In this document: positions 1 to 8,449 of the stretch, piece by piece
Layout of the letters: the number at the start of each line of letters is the position of its first letter
Position numbering within the stretch: the stretch's first letter is position 1
The notes under the pieces: model-generated
The model's input: only the letters and a program-made list of their open reading frames with translations
What the model was told of the DNA's origin: nothing
Databases searched by the model: none
Translations under genes and position numbers: made by a program
Source of the DNA: an uncultured Coriobacteriaceae bacterium
GTDB taxonomy: Bacteria; Actinomycetota; Coriobacteriia; Coriobacteriales; Coriobacteriaceae
Length of the DNA: 64,000 nucleotides
Direction: 5' to 3'
NCBI GenBank assembly: GCA_944319885.1
Contig: CALUFC010000009.1
Span: forward strand, 25,370-89,369

Positions 1-38
1 TTGAGAACCGCAAAGCCTACCAGGATGCCCGCTCATGA
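1..38 (+). CDS. C-terminal end of an unidentified upstream gene
   Basis: Only the last eleven codons lie in the window. In the frame starting at base 3 they read ENRKAYQDARS and end in TGA at 36-38. The stop overlaps the yqeG start as ATGA, so the two genes are probably translationally coupled. In related genomes a gene such as mltG or ruvX often lies here, but the fragment is too short to identify. Confidence 0.4.
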   Translation, partial: ENRKAYQDARS

Positions 39-532
39 GCATATTCACCCCGGGACGCTACGTAGCTTCGGTTGAGCGCATCGACCTCGATGGGCTCTGG
101 CGGGCGGGAAAACGCACCCTGCTGCTCGATCGCGATAACACGCTCGTGCCGCGCGACCGCACGACAGCCCCCGAGTCCGTTTCGGCTTGGCTTGATCATG
201 CGCGCAAGCTGGGGTTTGAGCTCTACATGGTTTCGAACAACTGGCATCGTTCTCAGGTTATGGCTTCGGCGGGGCAGCTCGGGCTCGGCGCGATCAGCCA
301 CGCCATGAAGCCCGCGCCGTTCGCGTTGCGCGCCGCGCTTACACGCTTGGGCGCGCGACCCGCGCAAGCGGTGATGATCGGTGATCAGCTCTATACCGAC
401 GTCGCCGCGGGCAATCTCGCCGGAATCGATACGATCCTCGTCAAACCGCAGGCTACGGCCGATCTGTGGTATACGCACATCTTCCGCATCTTCGAGCGGC
501 GCGCGCTGCGCGGGGTGCCCTGCGAGGAGTAG
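35..532 (+). CDS. yqeG: YqeG-family HAD-type (IIIA) phosphatase
   Basis: A 165-residue cytoplasmic protein of the haloacid dehalogenase superfamily, subfamily IIIA. Motif I is DRDNT at residues 32-36, with the two aspartates expected to act as nucleophile and acid/base. Motif II is SNN at 67-69, the motif III lysine is K92, and motif IV is GDQLYTD at 116-122. Length fits the YqeG family. In Firmicutes YqeG stands beside ribosome-assembly and nicotinate genes, and its substrate is not firmly known. The ATG overlaps the preceding stop, and aroK starts five bases after this stop, so it belongs to the same operon. Confidence 0.9.
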   Translation: MSIFTPGRYVASVERIDLDGLWRAGKRTLLLDRDNTLVPRDRTTAPESVSAWLDHARKLGFELYMVSNNWHRSQVMASAGQLGLGAISHAMKPAPFALRAALTRLGARPAQAVMIGDQLYTDVAAGNLAGIDTILVKPQATADLWYTHIFRIFERRALRGVPCEE

Positions 533-537
533 CCGCA

Positions 538-1071
538 ATGGCTGGATGCGTGAAGCGCGGGTGCGACCATATCTTTTTCATCGGCTTTCTGGGTACGGGC
601 AAGTCCACGCTCGCCCGCAATCTGGGCAGGCTTTTCAATCGGCGGTATACCGATACCGATCGCATGGTGGAGCGCCTGAGCGGAAAGCGCGTTGGTGCGC
701 TGTTCGCCTCTATGGGCGAGGCGGGCTTTCGGCAGCTCGAGACCAGGGCCCTCAAGCGCTTGCGTGCCGAACGGAGCCTGTTGGTTTCGTGCGGTGGCGG
801 CATCGTCGAGACGTCCGAGAACATCGAGCTCATGCATGAGATGGGGTATTGCGTGTATCTCGATGGCGATCTGGAGGACTCCATCCGTCAGATTCGCTCG
901 TTTGCGGCGCGCCCCGATTTTCAGTCTCCCGAGCATGCGCGCGAGCTCCTTGCCGCTCGACGGCCGCTTTATGAACAGGCAGCCGATTTCACCATCGATA
1001 TCAGGGGTCGCACCTTTGAAGAGGTTTCATATGGGTGCGCAGAGGTACTTTTGGAGCGTGGTTTACTATGA
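538..1071 (+). CDS. aroK: Shikimate kinase, stand-alone copy
   Basis: A 177-residue P-loop kinase predicted to phosphorylate shikimate to shikimate 3-phosphate. Visible motifs are the Walker A loop GFLGTGKS at 16-23, the substrate-binding DTD at 39-41, R65 in GFR, the GGG at 86-88, and a lid arginine plus RRPLYE near the C-terminus, so it looks catalytically complete. A longer in-frame start exists upstream, but it would overlap yqeG by over 60 bases and add residues unlike the family, so the ATG at 538 is preferred. A second shikimate kinase is fused to AroE at 8954-10240. The stop overlaps the next start as ATGA. Confidence 0.88.
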   Translation: MAGCVKRGCDHIFFIGFLGTGKSTLARNLGRLFNRRYTDTDRMVERLSGKRVGALFASMGEAGFRQLETRALKRLRAERSLLVSCGGGIVETSENIELMHEMGYCVYLDGDLEDSIRQIRSFAARPDFQSPEHARELLAARRPLYEQAADFTIDIRGRTFEEVSYGCAEVLLERGLL

Positions 1072-2168
1072 CGGTCAGGCGTCAGCTGTTGAGCTTTGCG
1101 GGAAGAAACGTCGATTTTCGCGTGGGGGCCGGCGCGCTCGAGTCGTTTGAGAGCATGGCGCGCCGTGCGGTCGGCAAGCCCGTTCGTGCGCTCATGATCT
1201 CGGATGGCAGCATCGGCGAGGAGCGCGAGGTGTATCTCGAGCGCTGCCTGATCGATGCGGGATTCCATGTTGAGCGCTGTGCGTTCGAGGATGCGTCCGC
1301 ACCTGCTTCGTTTGTAGACATCGCCACCATGACCGATGCGATGGGACGCGCCCATATCACTGTCGACGATCTCGTGCTCGCGGCGGGAAGCGCCCGCACC
1401 TGCTCCACTGCAGCCTTCGCTGCGCGTCTCTGGCAGGGCGGAACCCCGTGCGCGCTCATTCCGGTGACGCTTGCGGGGATGGCGCTGTGCCCGACAACCA
1501 TGCAACCCCTTGCGACCTTGGCTACAACGGGCATGGTTGCGCTGCGCTGCGAGCCCGCGCTCGTGGTGTGCGATCTCGAGCTCGTCCGCAACGCATCCGA
1601 CGATGTCTTCTGCGCGGGTCTCGTCGAGGTGGTTGCAGCCGCCATGGCCGACAGCAAGCGGTCATGGGAGCGCCTGGGAACTCAGATCGACGCCCTTGCC
1701 GCGCACGATGAGCTTGCGCTCACCGATGCGCTCTGCATGGTGCAGACCGCCCGCCGCTCGGTGATGATGGCAGCCAACCCCTCGTCCCGTCATGCGTTGA
1801 GCTATGGCCATATCACCGCAGAGGCGCTTCGCACGTGCCTGGGGGATGCGATTCCTGCATGGCAGCTTCTTGCCGAGGGCATGCGTTTCGAGGCGCGCCT
1901 TGCCGTCGATGCGTGCGGCTTCTCGGTTGATGATGTCTTTGAACAGGATGATCGTCTCGATGACCTTGGTATCCCCGAGCTTCCGTTCGAGCTTGATCCC
2001 GCGCGCTTTATCGAGGCGTTCCGCGCTCAGCAGGCGCTGCGTTCGAATCGCCTGCTTGTTGCGCTGCCGCGTACGCCGGGCTCGATTCGCCTCGCCAGCG
2101 TTGAGGACGATGTTCTCGAGCGCCATGCACGCGCCTACACCGCATCACGCGCCGACCTGCTGGCGTAG
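1068..2168 (+). CDS. Degenerate 3-dehydroquinate synthase-like protein (AroB paralogue)
   Basis: A 366-residue protein with the length and overall layout of dehydroquinate synthase, but with most active-site motifs lost. By eye against the intact AroB at 13861-14955, the NAD-binding GGGVTGD is replaced by AAGSARTC (105-112). The DSSVGGKT loop is replaced by a stretch around 138-148. The GHSIGHAIE metal motif is reduced to GHITAEAL (248-254), and the later GHG histidine is gone. One metal-ligand-like glutamate (E187) remains. It starts on the ATG that overlaps the aroK stop. The reading frame is open throughout, so it is a maintained paralogue rather than a pseudogene. Likely a pseudoenzyme or an enzyme of changed function. 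Confidence 0.7.
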   Translation: MTVRRQLLSFAGRNVDFRVGAGALESFESMARRAVGKPVRALMISDGSIGEEREVYLERCLIDAGFHVERCAFEDASAPASFVDIATMTDAMGRAHITVDDLVLAAGSARTCSTAAFAARLWQGGTPCALIPVTLAGMALCPTTMQPLATLATTGMVALRCEPALVVCDLELVRNASDDVFCAGLVEVVAAAMADSKRSWERLGTQIDALAAHDELALTDALCMVQTARRSVMMAANPSSRHALSYGHITAEALRTCLGDAIPAWQLLAEGMRFEARLAVDACGFSVDDVFEQDDRLDDLGIPELPFELDPARFIEAFRAQQALRSNRLLVALPRTPGSIRLASVEDDVLERHARAYTASRADLLA

Positions 2169-2220
2169 CAAGGTGTATAGTTGCTTTGCCCTATATCGAC
2201 AACCGAGAGGATGATCATAT

Positions 2221-3351
2221 ATGACAGGAGCCGTTGCCGGCCCGCGTGGCCGTATCGCCCGCGTTCGTGCGCTCATGGAGGAGCGCGGTTACGATGCCGT
2301 CGTCGTGCGCGATGAGGCAAATCTGCGCTGGCTCACCGGCGCCGAAGGCGTCTTCGATTTCACCGGCGAGCTGCCGCACGCGGCGTTCATCACGCAGCAG
2401 GAGACGCTGCTTCATACCGATTCTAGGTATTTCAACAGTTTCCAGGAGCATCTCGAAGCCGAGACGCCGTGGATGCTCGACATGGATGTCATCGACATAC
2501 CGCGCTGGGTAGGGGAGAAGGCGCGTGCGCATCGCTGCCATGTGGTCGCGGTCGAGGACACGATGGAGCTCTCCTTCTATTTCGGTATGCTTCGTGCGTT
2601 CGAGGATCTCTCGATCTCGGTTACGGTGCCGCAGATGCATGGCGACCTCCGGCTCATGCGCGCGATCAAAGATGACGAGGAGCTCGCGCTCATGCGCCAT
2701 GCGCAATCGATCACCGATGCGGCGTTTCAGCATATGCTGGGCGAGATTCGCCCGGGTCGCACCGAGAAGGAGCTCAAGCTCGAGCTCGAGCGCTTCATGT
2801 TCGAGCATGGGGCGGATTCGCTCGCGTTCGGAACGATCGTGGCGTCGGGTCCCAACACGGCCAATCCGCATGCCATCCCCAGCGACCGCGTTGTCGAGCG
2901 CGGCGACTTCGTCCTCATGGATTACGGCGCGGGCTTCCATGACTACTGCTCCGATATGACGCGCACCGTGGTGGTGGGCGAGCCCACGGCCAAGCAGCGC
3001 GAGATCTACGACATCGTGCAGCGCACCCATGAAACGTGCGTCGAGGCGATTCATGCCGGCGTTGACGGGCGCGACATCCACATGCTTTCCGTCAAGCTCA
3101 TCGGCGACGCGGGCTATGGCGACTACTATGGCCATGGCCTGGGGCATGGCGTGGGCATCGACATCCATGAGCTGCCCAACTTCGGCCGGAAGAGCAATAT
3201 CGTCGAAGAGGGCGCCGTCATAACGGTTGAGCCCGGCATCTACCTGCCCGGTGTTGGCGGCGTGCGCCTTGAGGACTACGGCGTCGTCACGCGCGAGGGC
3301 TTCGCGCCCTTCACCACCTCGCCCCACGAGCTCCAGATCATCGACTGCTAG
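2221..3351 (+). CDS. M24 family Xaa-Pro aminopeptidase/dipeptidase
   Basis: A 376-residue cytoplasmic metallopeptidase expected to cleave X-Pro bonds. It has an N-terminal creatinase-like domain (about 1-135) and a C-terminal pita-bread domain. The five dinuclear-metal ligands are all present: D234 and D245 in MDYG...SDMTRT, H309 in GLGHG, E337 in TVEPG and E351 in RLED. A GAGAGG ribosome site lies about ten bases before the ATG. It sits directly before efp, a common arrangement in Gram-positive bacteria. The sequence does not separate aminopeptidase (PepP) from dipeptidase (PepQ). Confidence 0.9.
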   Translation: MTGAVAGPRGRIARVRALMEERGYDAVVVRDEANLRWLTGAEGVFDFTGELPHAAFITQQETLLHTDSRYFNSFQEHLEAETPWMLDMDVIDIPRWVGEKARAHRCHVVAVEDTMELSFYFGMLRAFEDLSISVTVPQMHGDLRLMRAIKDDEELALMRHAQSITDAAFQHMLGEIRPGRTEKELKLELERFMFEHGADSLAFGTIVASGPNTANPHAIPSDRVVERGDFVLMDYGAGFHDYCSDMTRTVVVGEPTAKQREIYDIVQRTHETCVEAIHAGVDGRDIHMLSVKLIGDAGYGDYYGHGLGHGVGIDIHELPNFGRKSNIVEEGAVITVEPGIYLPGVGGVRLEDYGVVTREGFAPFTTSPHELQIIDC

Positions 3352-3410
3352 ACCCGGCGCACATCGCTGTGGTTTTCTCGCTCGGCAGCCAGCATAGGGC
3401 GTAAGCAGAG

Positions 3411-3416
3411 TATACT
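3411..3416 (+). promoter_or_regulatory. Probable -10 element for efp
   Basis: TATACT lies 51 bases before the efp start in the 116-base gap after the peptidase gene. No good -35 hexamer is present at 16-18 bases, so this is a -10-only suggestion. Transcription would begin near 3423. Confidence 0.4.
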
Positions 3417-3467
3417 GATACAGATTGATCGTCATCGCGCTCAGCGCAAGGTATAGAAAGGTTAGGC

Positions 3468-4034
3468 ATGGCAAGCATCACCACCGCTGATTTCAAGAAC
3501 GGCATCGGTTTGCGCATCAAGGACAAGGTCTGCACCATCGTCGAGTTCCAGCATGTGAAGCCCGGCAAGGGCGGTGCATTCGTCCGCTATAAGACCAAGG
3601 ACATCAAGACGGGCCGCGTGGTCGAGCAGACCTGCAACGCCGGCACCAAGTTCGAAAGCGTTACCCTTACTACCACCGAGATGCAGTATCTCTACAACGA
3701 TGGCGACAACTATGTCTTCATGAACATGGAGACCTATGATCAGGTGCCCGTGCCGGAGGACTTCATCGGCGATAACGCCAAGTGGCTCAAGGAGAACGAC
3801 ATCTGCCAGCTGCTCTACGCCGATGACGAGCTCATGGGCGTGAACCCTCCGATGTTCATCGAGGTCGAGATCACGCAGACCGATCCCGGCTTCAAGGGCG
3901 ACACCGTTCAGGGTTCCACCAAGCCCGCCACGATCGAGACCGGCGCCACCATCCAGGTACCCATGTATCTCAACCAGGGCGAGCGCATCAAGGTCGACAC
4001 GCGCGACGGCAAGTTCGTTGGCCGCGTCTCGTAG
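3468..4034 (+). CDS. efp: Translation elongation factor P
   Basis: A 188-residue protein of three beta-barrel domains that binds ribosomes stalled on polyproline stretches and promotes peptide bond formation. The domain I tip loop reads KPGKGGA with the exposed lysine at position 34, the site modified in other bacteria. No modification gene (epmA, epmB or ymfI-like) is visible in this window. The C-terminal domain carries the family motif ending in GKFVGRVS. It has an AAAGG ribosome site eight bases before the ATG. Confidence 0.97.
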   Translation: MASITTADFKNGIGLRIKDKVCTIVEFQHVKPGKGGAFVRYKTKDIKTGRVVEQTCNAGTKFESVTLTTTEMQYLYNDGDNYVFMNMETYDQVPVPEDFIGDNAKWLKENDICQLLYADDELMGVNPPMFIEVEITQTDPGFKGDTVQGSTKPATIETGATIQVPMYLNQGERIKVDTRDGKFVGRVS

Positions 4035-4074
4035 TAAACTGGGGTCATCCATCTGCGAGGGAATGAGGAAACCC

Positions 4075-4434
4075 ATGTCACAGGAGATCACCATCGCCGG
4101 CATCGGCATCGCCCCTGAGGTTCTGGCCGCGGTCGTTACGCGTGCGGTCGAAGAGGTCGAAGGCGTTGCATCGGTTGGCGTCAAGGATCTGGCTACCAAT
4201 CTCGTTTCGATGTTCTCTGCACGCACCACGGCTGCGGCACCGTCGGTCGAAGCCGAGGTCGTTGACGACAAGCTTGCCATCACCGTGCATCTCGTTGTCT
4301 TCTTCGGCTATCCCTTCAAGAAGCTTGCCGAGGCGGTTCGCCAGGCGGTGGTGGGTGTTGTCGACGCCCAGGTGGGCGTGGAGATCGAGCGCGTCGACGT
4401 TTGCATCGACGGCTTGGTGTTTCCCAAGGAGTAG
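4075..4434 (+). CDS. Asp23/Gls24 family envelope stress-type protein
   Basis: A 119-residue protein of the Asp23/Gls24 (DUF322) family, recognised by the alternating beta-strand layout and the central ITVHLVVFFGYPFKKLAEAV segment. Family members in Firmicutes are linked to alkaline or envelope stress; the orthologue between efp and nusB has no settled role. GAGGAA lies five bases before the ATG. Longer starts would run into the efp reading frame, so this one is chosen. The next gene begins four bases after the stop. Confidence 0.85.
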   Translation: MSQEITIAGIGIAPEVLAAVVTRAVEEVEGVASVGVKDLATNLVSMFSARTTAAAPSVEAEVVDDKLAITVHLVVFFGYPFKKLAEAVRQAVVGVVDAQVGVEIERVDVCIDGLVFPKE

Positions 4435-4437
4435 CGC

Positions 4438-4917
4438 GTGAGTCTCAAAGTTGAACGCGGGCGCACCCGTTCCCGCAGCCAAGCGCTCCAGCTTCTATTT
4501 CAGGCTGAGGCGCTCGATTGTCCGCTTGACGATGTGCTGGAGGGCGATTACCTCATCTCCAAAGGCCCGCTTGATGACTACGCGGTAACGCTTGCGCGTG
4601 GTTGCTACCAGCATCTCGGTCGCATCGATGCAGCGCTGCGCTCGGTGCTGCGCAATTGGGACCTTGACCGTTTGCCCGGTGCGGATCGCGCGCTATTGCG
4701 CATCGCGGTATACGAGCTCCGCTTGGCAGATGAACCCATCGAAGATGCTGTCGTGATCAACGAGGCGGTCGAGATCGCCAAGGCATACGGTACCGATGAA
4801 TCGGCGAGCTTTGTGAACGGCGTGCTCGGTCGTCTTGCCCGCATGCCCGAGCTGCCTGTGGACGATGGCAGCACCTCGGAAGCATGCGAGCATGTCGCTG
4901 AAGAGGATGAGTTGTAA
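4438..4917 (+). CDS. nusB: Transcription antitermination factor NusB
   Basis: A 159-residue all-helical protein that binds boxA RNA with S10 (NusE) and supports antitermination in rRNA operons. The family start (RSRSQALQLLFQAE) is at residues 11-24, and the C-terminal motif with INEAVEIAKAYG and FVNGVLG is present. It uses a GTG start three bases after the Asp23 stop. The C-terminus has a short acidic tail. Its stop shares one base with the xseB start (TAATG), so the two are coupled. Confidence 0.93.
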   Translation: MSLKVERGRTRSRSQALQLLFQAEALDCPLDDVLEGDYLISKGPLDDYAVTLARGCYQHLGRIDAALRSVLRNWDLDRLPGADRALLRIAVYELRLADEPIEDAVVINEAVEIAKAYGTDESASFVNGVLGRLARMPELPVDDGSTSEACEHVAEEDEL

Positions 4918-5171
4918 TGGCCACCGCCGCGCCGCATTCGTTTGAGGATATCACCGCACGCCTCGATGAGATCATCACCACGGTTCGTTCGAAAGACACC
5001 TCGCTCGAGCGGAGCCTCGATCTGTTTGATGAGGCGATCTCATTGGGCTCGAAGGCGGTTGAGTTGGTTGACAGCTTCGATATGAGTCCTGCCGAGGCCG
5101 AGATGCTGGCCGAGGGGGTAGGCGAGGACGCTGCAGGCGATCATGATAACGAGGCGGCATCGACGCAATGA
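4917..5171 (+). CDS. xseB: Exodeoxyribonuclease VII small subunit
   Basis: An 84-residue protein of the XseB family, the small regulatory subunit that coats the XseA catalytic subunit. The core motif FEDITARLDEII is at residues 8-19, followed by a heptad-like helix with SLERSLDLFDEAISLG. No xseA is visible in the window; in many genomes it is the preceding gene, so it is either elsewhere or absent. The start overlaps the nusB stop and the end overlaps tlyA by four bases. Confidence 0.85.
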   Translation: MATAAPHSFEDITARLDEIITTVRSKDTSLERSLDLFDEAISLGSKAVELVDSFDMSPAEAEMLAEGVGEDAAGDHDNEAASTQ

Positions 5172-5962
5172 GGCGCGTCAGACTCGATGAAGAACTTGTT
5201 GAACAGGGCATCTGCGCTGATCGCGCAGATGCCCAGCGCATTTTGATGGCGGGTTTGGTGTCATCAGGCGGTGAGCGACTCACATCGCCGGGCATGAAGG
5301 TGGCACCGGGTATCTCGTTGCACGTGAAAGGGCGCAAACCCTATGTCGGTCGGGGCGGCATCAAGCTCGCGGGCGCACTCGATGCGTTCGGCGTTGACCC
5401 CAACGGCGCACGCTGTTTGGATGTGGGCTGTTCGACCGGCGGCTTTACCGATTGCTTGCTCAAGCGCGGTGCAGCGAGCGTGCTCGCGGTCGATGTGGGG
5501 CGCGCGCAATTCGACTGGTCGCTTCGATGCGATGAACGCGTGACGCTCCTCGAGAAGACGAACGCCTGCGATCTGCCGCGCCTAGGGTATCGCGCCTGCT
5601 GCGATCTTGCGGTCTGCGACGTCTCGTTTACGAGCGTTCGCAACGTGCTACCCGCCATGCTCGAGGTGCTTACCGACGCCGGTTCTGTGCTCACGTTGGT
5701 GAAGCCTCAGTTCGAGGCAGCTCCGAGCGAGGTGGATGAGGGCGGCATCGTGCGCGACACGGCTGTTCGGCGTGCGGTGCTCGTCGATATGGTGCGCCAT
5801 GTTGCTTCATGCGGGCTGACGCCGATGGATGTGTGTCGATCTCCCATTACGGGTACGAAGGGCAATATCGAGTTCTTTTTGCTGGGACGCCGCGTGCCTG
5901 ATGACGACGAGGCTCGTGCGGCGGCTGCGGATCGAGTGTGCGCAAAGGCGAGGCAGCTATGA
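5168..5962 (+). CDS. tlyA: TlyA-family rRNA (cytidine-2'-O)-methyltransferase
   Basis: A 264-residue protein with an N-terminal S4 RNA-binding domain (about 1-62) and a FtsJ-like SAM methyltransferase domain. The SAM-binding loop is LDVGCSTGGFT near residues 79-89. In mycobacteria TlyA methylates 16S and 23S rRNA and its loss gives capreomycin resistance; that activity is inferred here. The ATG overlaps the xseB stop (ATGA), and nadK overlaps its own stop the same way. The order xseB-tlyA-nadK-recN is widely conserved. Confidence 0.92.
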   Translation: MRRVRLDEELVEQGICADRADAQRILMAGLVSSGGERLTSPGMKVAPGISLHVKGRKPYVGRGGIKLAGALDAFGVDPNGARCLDVGCSTGGFTDCLLKRGAASVLAVDVGRAQFDWSLRCDERVTLLEKTNACDLPRLGYRACCDLAVCDVSFTSVRNVLPAMLEVLTDAGSVLTLVKPQFEAAPSEVDEGGIVRDTAVRRAVLVDMVRHVASCGLTPMDVCRSPITGTKGNIEFFLLGRRVPDDDEARAAAADRVCAKARQL

Positions 5963-6804
5963 AGATCTATCTGGTTCCCAACTATTCAAAGCCAGAGGCG
6001 GTCGAGGGATCGCTCACGCTCGAGCTGTGGTTAACAAGGCAGGGGATCGAGGTCGCCTGCGCACAGGATGCACGCTCCGGTATCGCGGAGCAACCTGCGG
6101 TCGACGGAAGCGACTTGGTGATTTCGCTCGGCGGCGACGGAACGCTGTTGCGCGCGGCGCGCCTGGTGGGTTACCGGGAGATACCTATCCTGGGCCTTTC
6201 CTATGGCCATGTGGGATTTCTCACGGCGGCGCGGCCGGATGAGACGAACATGATCCGCGTAGTGAGCGATGCGCTTGCTGGTGAGCTTCACGTGAGCCGG
6301 CGCGCGACGCTCTCGTGCACCGTCCACACCGATGACGGTGCCTCCTGCTCGTCGTTTGCCCTCAACGACCTCGCGCTTACCCGCGGTCCGCTTTCTGACA
6401 TGGTCGAGTTCGACATCACGGTCTCTGGTCATCATATCGACCGGCTGCGCGGCGACGGCGTCGTGGTGTCCACCGCGACGGGCTCCACCGGCTATGCGCT
6501 CTCCGCGGGCGGGCCCATCGTGAGCCCCGATTACACGGGTATGGTCTGCGTGCCCATCGCGCCGCACACCATTCAAGCCCGCGCGTTTCTCACCTCGCCG
6601 TCCGATGTCGTCGAGATCAGCATGTCCCATGATCGACCGTCGATACCGGCGATTGCGATCGACGGCCAGTTCTATACCGGAGCGGGCACCCCTGAGCGCG
6701 TCACGGTCTGTCGCGGTGAGGGCGACGTGCTGTTGCTCGATTACGGACCGGAGAGCTTCTACAATTCGGTTTCGAGGGTGTTTTACGGGGTGCGCCATGA
6801 TTGA
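5959..6804 (+). CDS. nadK: NAD kinase
   Basis: A 281-residue cytoplasmic enzyme that makes NADP from NAD using ATP or polyphosphate. The diagnostic GGDGT is at residues 58-62, followed by the NDLAL motif and the glycine-rich TGSTGYALSAGGP segment near the middle. The upstream in-frame ATG at 5938 lies inside tlyA; the ATG at 5959 overlaps the tlyA stop and gives the normal family N-terminus. The end overlaps recN by eight bases. Confidence 0.95.
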   Translation: MKIYLVPNYSKPEAVEGSLTLELWLTRQGIEVACAQDARSGIAEQPAVDGSDLVISLGGDGTLLRAARLVGYREIPILGLSYGHVGFLTAARPDETNMIRVVSDALAGELHVSRRATLSCTVHTDDGASCSSFALNDLALTRGPLSDMVEFDITVSGHHIDRLRGDGVVVSTATGSTGYALSAGGPIVSPDYTGMVCVPIAPHTIQARAFLTSPSDVVEISMSHDRPSIPAIAIDGQFYTGAGTPERVTVCRGEGDVLLLDYGPESFYNSVSRVFYGVRHD

Positions 6805-8428
6805 TGAGATCCACGTATCGAACATCGCCCTGATTGAAGATGCCACGCTGGTGCCCTCGCCGCGCCTTACCGTGCTGACGGGCGAGACGGGTGCCGGCAA
6901 GACGGCGCTGCTCTCCGCCTTCAAACTGCTCATGGGCGAGCGGGCCGATGCCTCGATGGTGCGCGAGGGAGCGCGCACGGCGAGCGTCGAGGGCAGGATC
7001 TTCGATGGGCCGCACGATGTCGACGGATGCTGCGTCGAGCGCTCGCTCGCTTCCGGTGGGCGCAGTAGGGTGCGTATCGATGGCAAGATCGCGAGCGTCG
7101 GCGAGCTTGCCGCCAAGGTGGCACCGCATATCGATCTGTGCGGTCAGCATGAGCATCAGCGCCTCCTCGATGCATCCTCCCATGTTTCGATGGTTGATGC
7201 CTGGGCTGGTGAACCCGTGCAGGAGGCGCTTGCTGCATACCGCGATGCGCTGCATGACGCCGCCCGCGCCCAGCGCGAGCTCGAGCGCGTTCAGGAGGCG
7301 GCGCGAGCGCAGGGATCGCGCGTCGAAGAGGCGCGCTTCGCCGTCGATCGCATCGACGAGGTCGCTCCGCAACCAGATGAATACGAGCAACTCGAAGAGC
7401 TGTTGCCGCGCACCGAGCACGCTGAGTCGCTTGCGCAGACGGCGCACGAGGCGCTCGAAGCGCTCTCAGGTGAAGGCGGTGCCCTCGATCCGCTCAATGC
7501 GGCGATCGCCGAGCTCGCACGCATGGGCGCCGTCGACGGGAAGCTTTCCGAATTTGCCGATCTGCTTGCCGGGGCTGCGATCACGATCGAGGATGCGGCC
7601 TCAGAGCTGAGACGGTACCGTGATGCCGTCGACTTCGACCCCGCCGAGCTCGAGCGCATGCACGAGCGGATGAGTCAGCTGAAGGGCCTGATGCGCCAGT
7701 TCGGTCCAACGATGGACGATGTCGCGCGTCGCCGTGAGGAGGCGGGCGAGTTGTTGAGCCTCGTCGACGACGGCGCCGCGCGCATTGCAGCGGCGGAGCG
7801 CGCGCGTGCAGCGTGCGAGGAGCGTCTTGCGGCTGCCGCTCGCACGCTGCGGAAGCGACGGAGCGAGGCGGGACCTCGATTCTGCCGCGAGGTGATCAAG
7901 CAGATGGCTCGGCTTGAGATGGGTCGTGCCGAGGTGGTATGGGAGGCACGCCATCTGCCGCGCGAGCGGTGGAGTGAGGCGGGGCCCGATGCCTGCGAGC
8001 TGCTGTATCGCAGCGGTCCCGGCTTAACGCCTCGTCCGCTCAGGCGCATCGCTTCTGGTGGCGAGCTCTCGCGCGTCATGCTCGCGTGCAAAGTGGTGCT
8101 CGGTGAAGCGGACGGTGTCGATACGCTCGTCTTCGATGAGGTCGATGCCGGTGTGGGCGGTGCGGTTGCTCGTTCGCTCGCGGCGGTGCTCGCGGATCTT
8201 GGACGCACGCATCAGGTCATCGTCGTCACGCACGTGGCGCAGGTGGCGGTTGTCGCCGATGAGCACTACGTGGTCGAGAAAGACGATGGCGATGTGCCGG
8301 TCACGCGCCTTGTGCAGGTGCGTGGCGACGCGCGTGTAAGCGAGATCGCGCGCATGCTTTCGGGTGACGCAAGCGATGCGTCGCTTGCGCATGCTCGGCA
8401 GATGCTCGAGGAGGCGGGAACGCTCTAA
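6797..8428 (+). CDS. recN: DNA repair protein RecN
   Basis: A 543-residue SMC-like ATPase that acts in double-strand-break repair by bringing DNA ends together. Walker A is GETGAGKT at 29-36. The ABC signature SGGELSRV lies around 420, and Walker B FDE has its aspartate at 447. Between them lies a coiled coil with the usual charged heptads. The ATG at 6797 lies inside the nadK end; longer in-frame starts would not match the family N-terminus. It is the last gene of the plus-strand run; aroQ converges on it 21 bases later. Confidence 0.95.
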   Translation: MIDEIHVSNIALIEDATLVPSPRLTVLTGETGAGKTALLSAFKLLMGERADASMVREGARTASVEGRIFDGPHDVDGCCVERSLASGGRSRVRIDGKIASVGELAAKVAPHIDLCGQHEHQRLLDASSHVSMVDAWAGEPVQEALAAYRDALHDAARAQRELERVQEAARAQGSRVEEARFAVDRIDEVAPQPDEYEQLEELLPRTEHAESLAQTAHEALEALSGEGGALDPLNAAIAELARMGAVDGKLSEFADLLAGAAITIEDAASELRRYRDAVDFDPAELERMHERMSQLKGLMRQFGPTMDDVARRREEAGELLSLVDDGAARIAAAERARAACEERLAAAARTLRKRRSEAGPRFCREVIKQMARLEMGRAEVVWEARHLPRERWSEAGPDACELLYRSGPGLTPRPLRRIASGGELSRVMLACKVVLGEADGVDTLVFDEVDAGVGGAVARSLAAVLADLGRTHQVIVVTHVAQVAVVADEHYVVEKDDGDVPVTRLVQVRGDARVSEIARMLSGDASDASLAHARQMLEEAGTL

Positions 8429-8449
8429 GCGCGCGACATCGTGCCGTTT

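Noticed and set aside
538..1071. Stand-alone aroK as a pseudogene of the fused copy
   Set aside because: All kinase motifs are intact and the frame is complete, so redundancy does not mean decay.
1068..2168. Calling the aroB-like gene a pseudogene
   Set aside because: There is no frameshift or stop, and it is coupled to its neighbour; only the catalytic motifs are lost.
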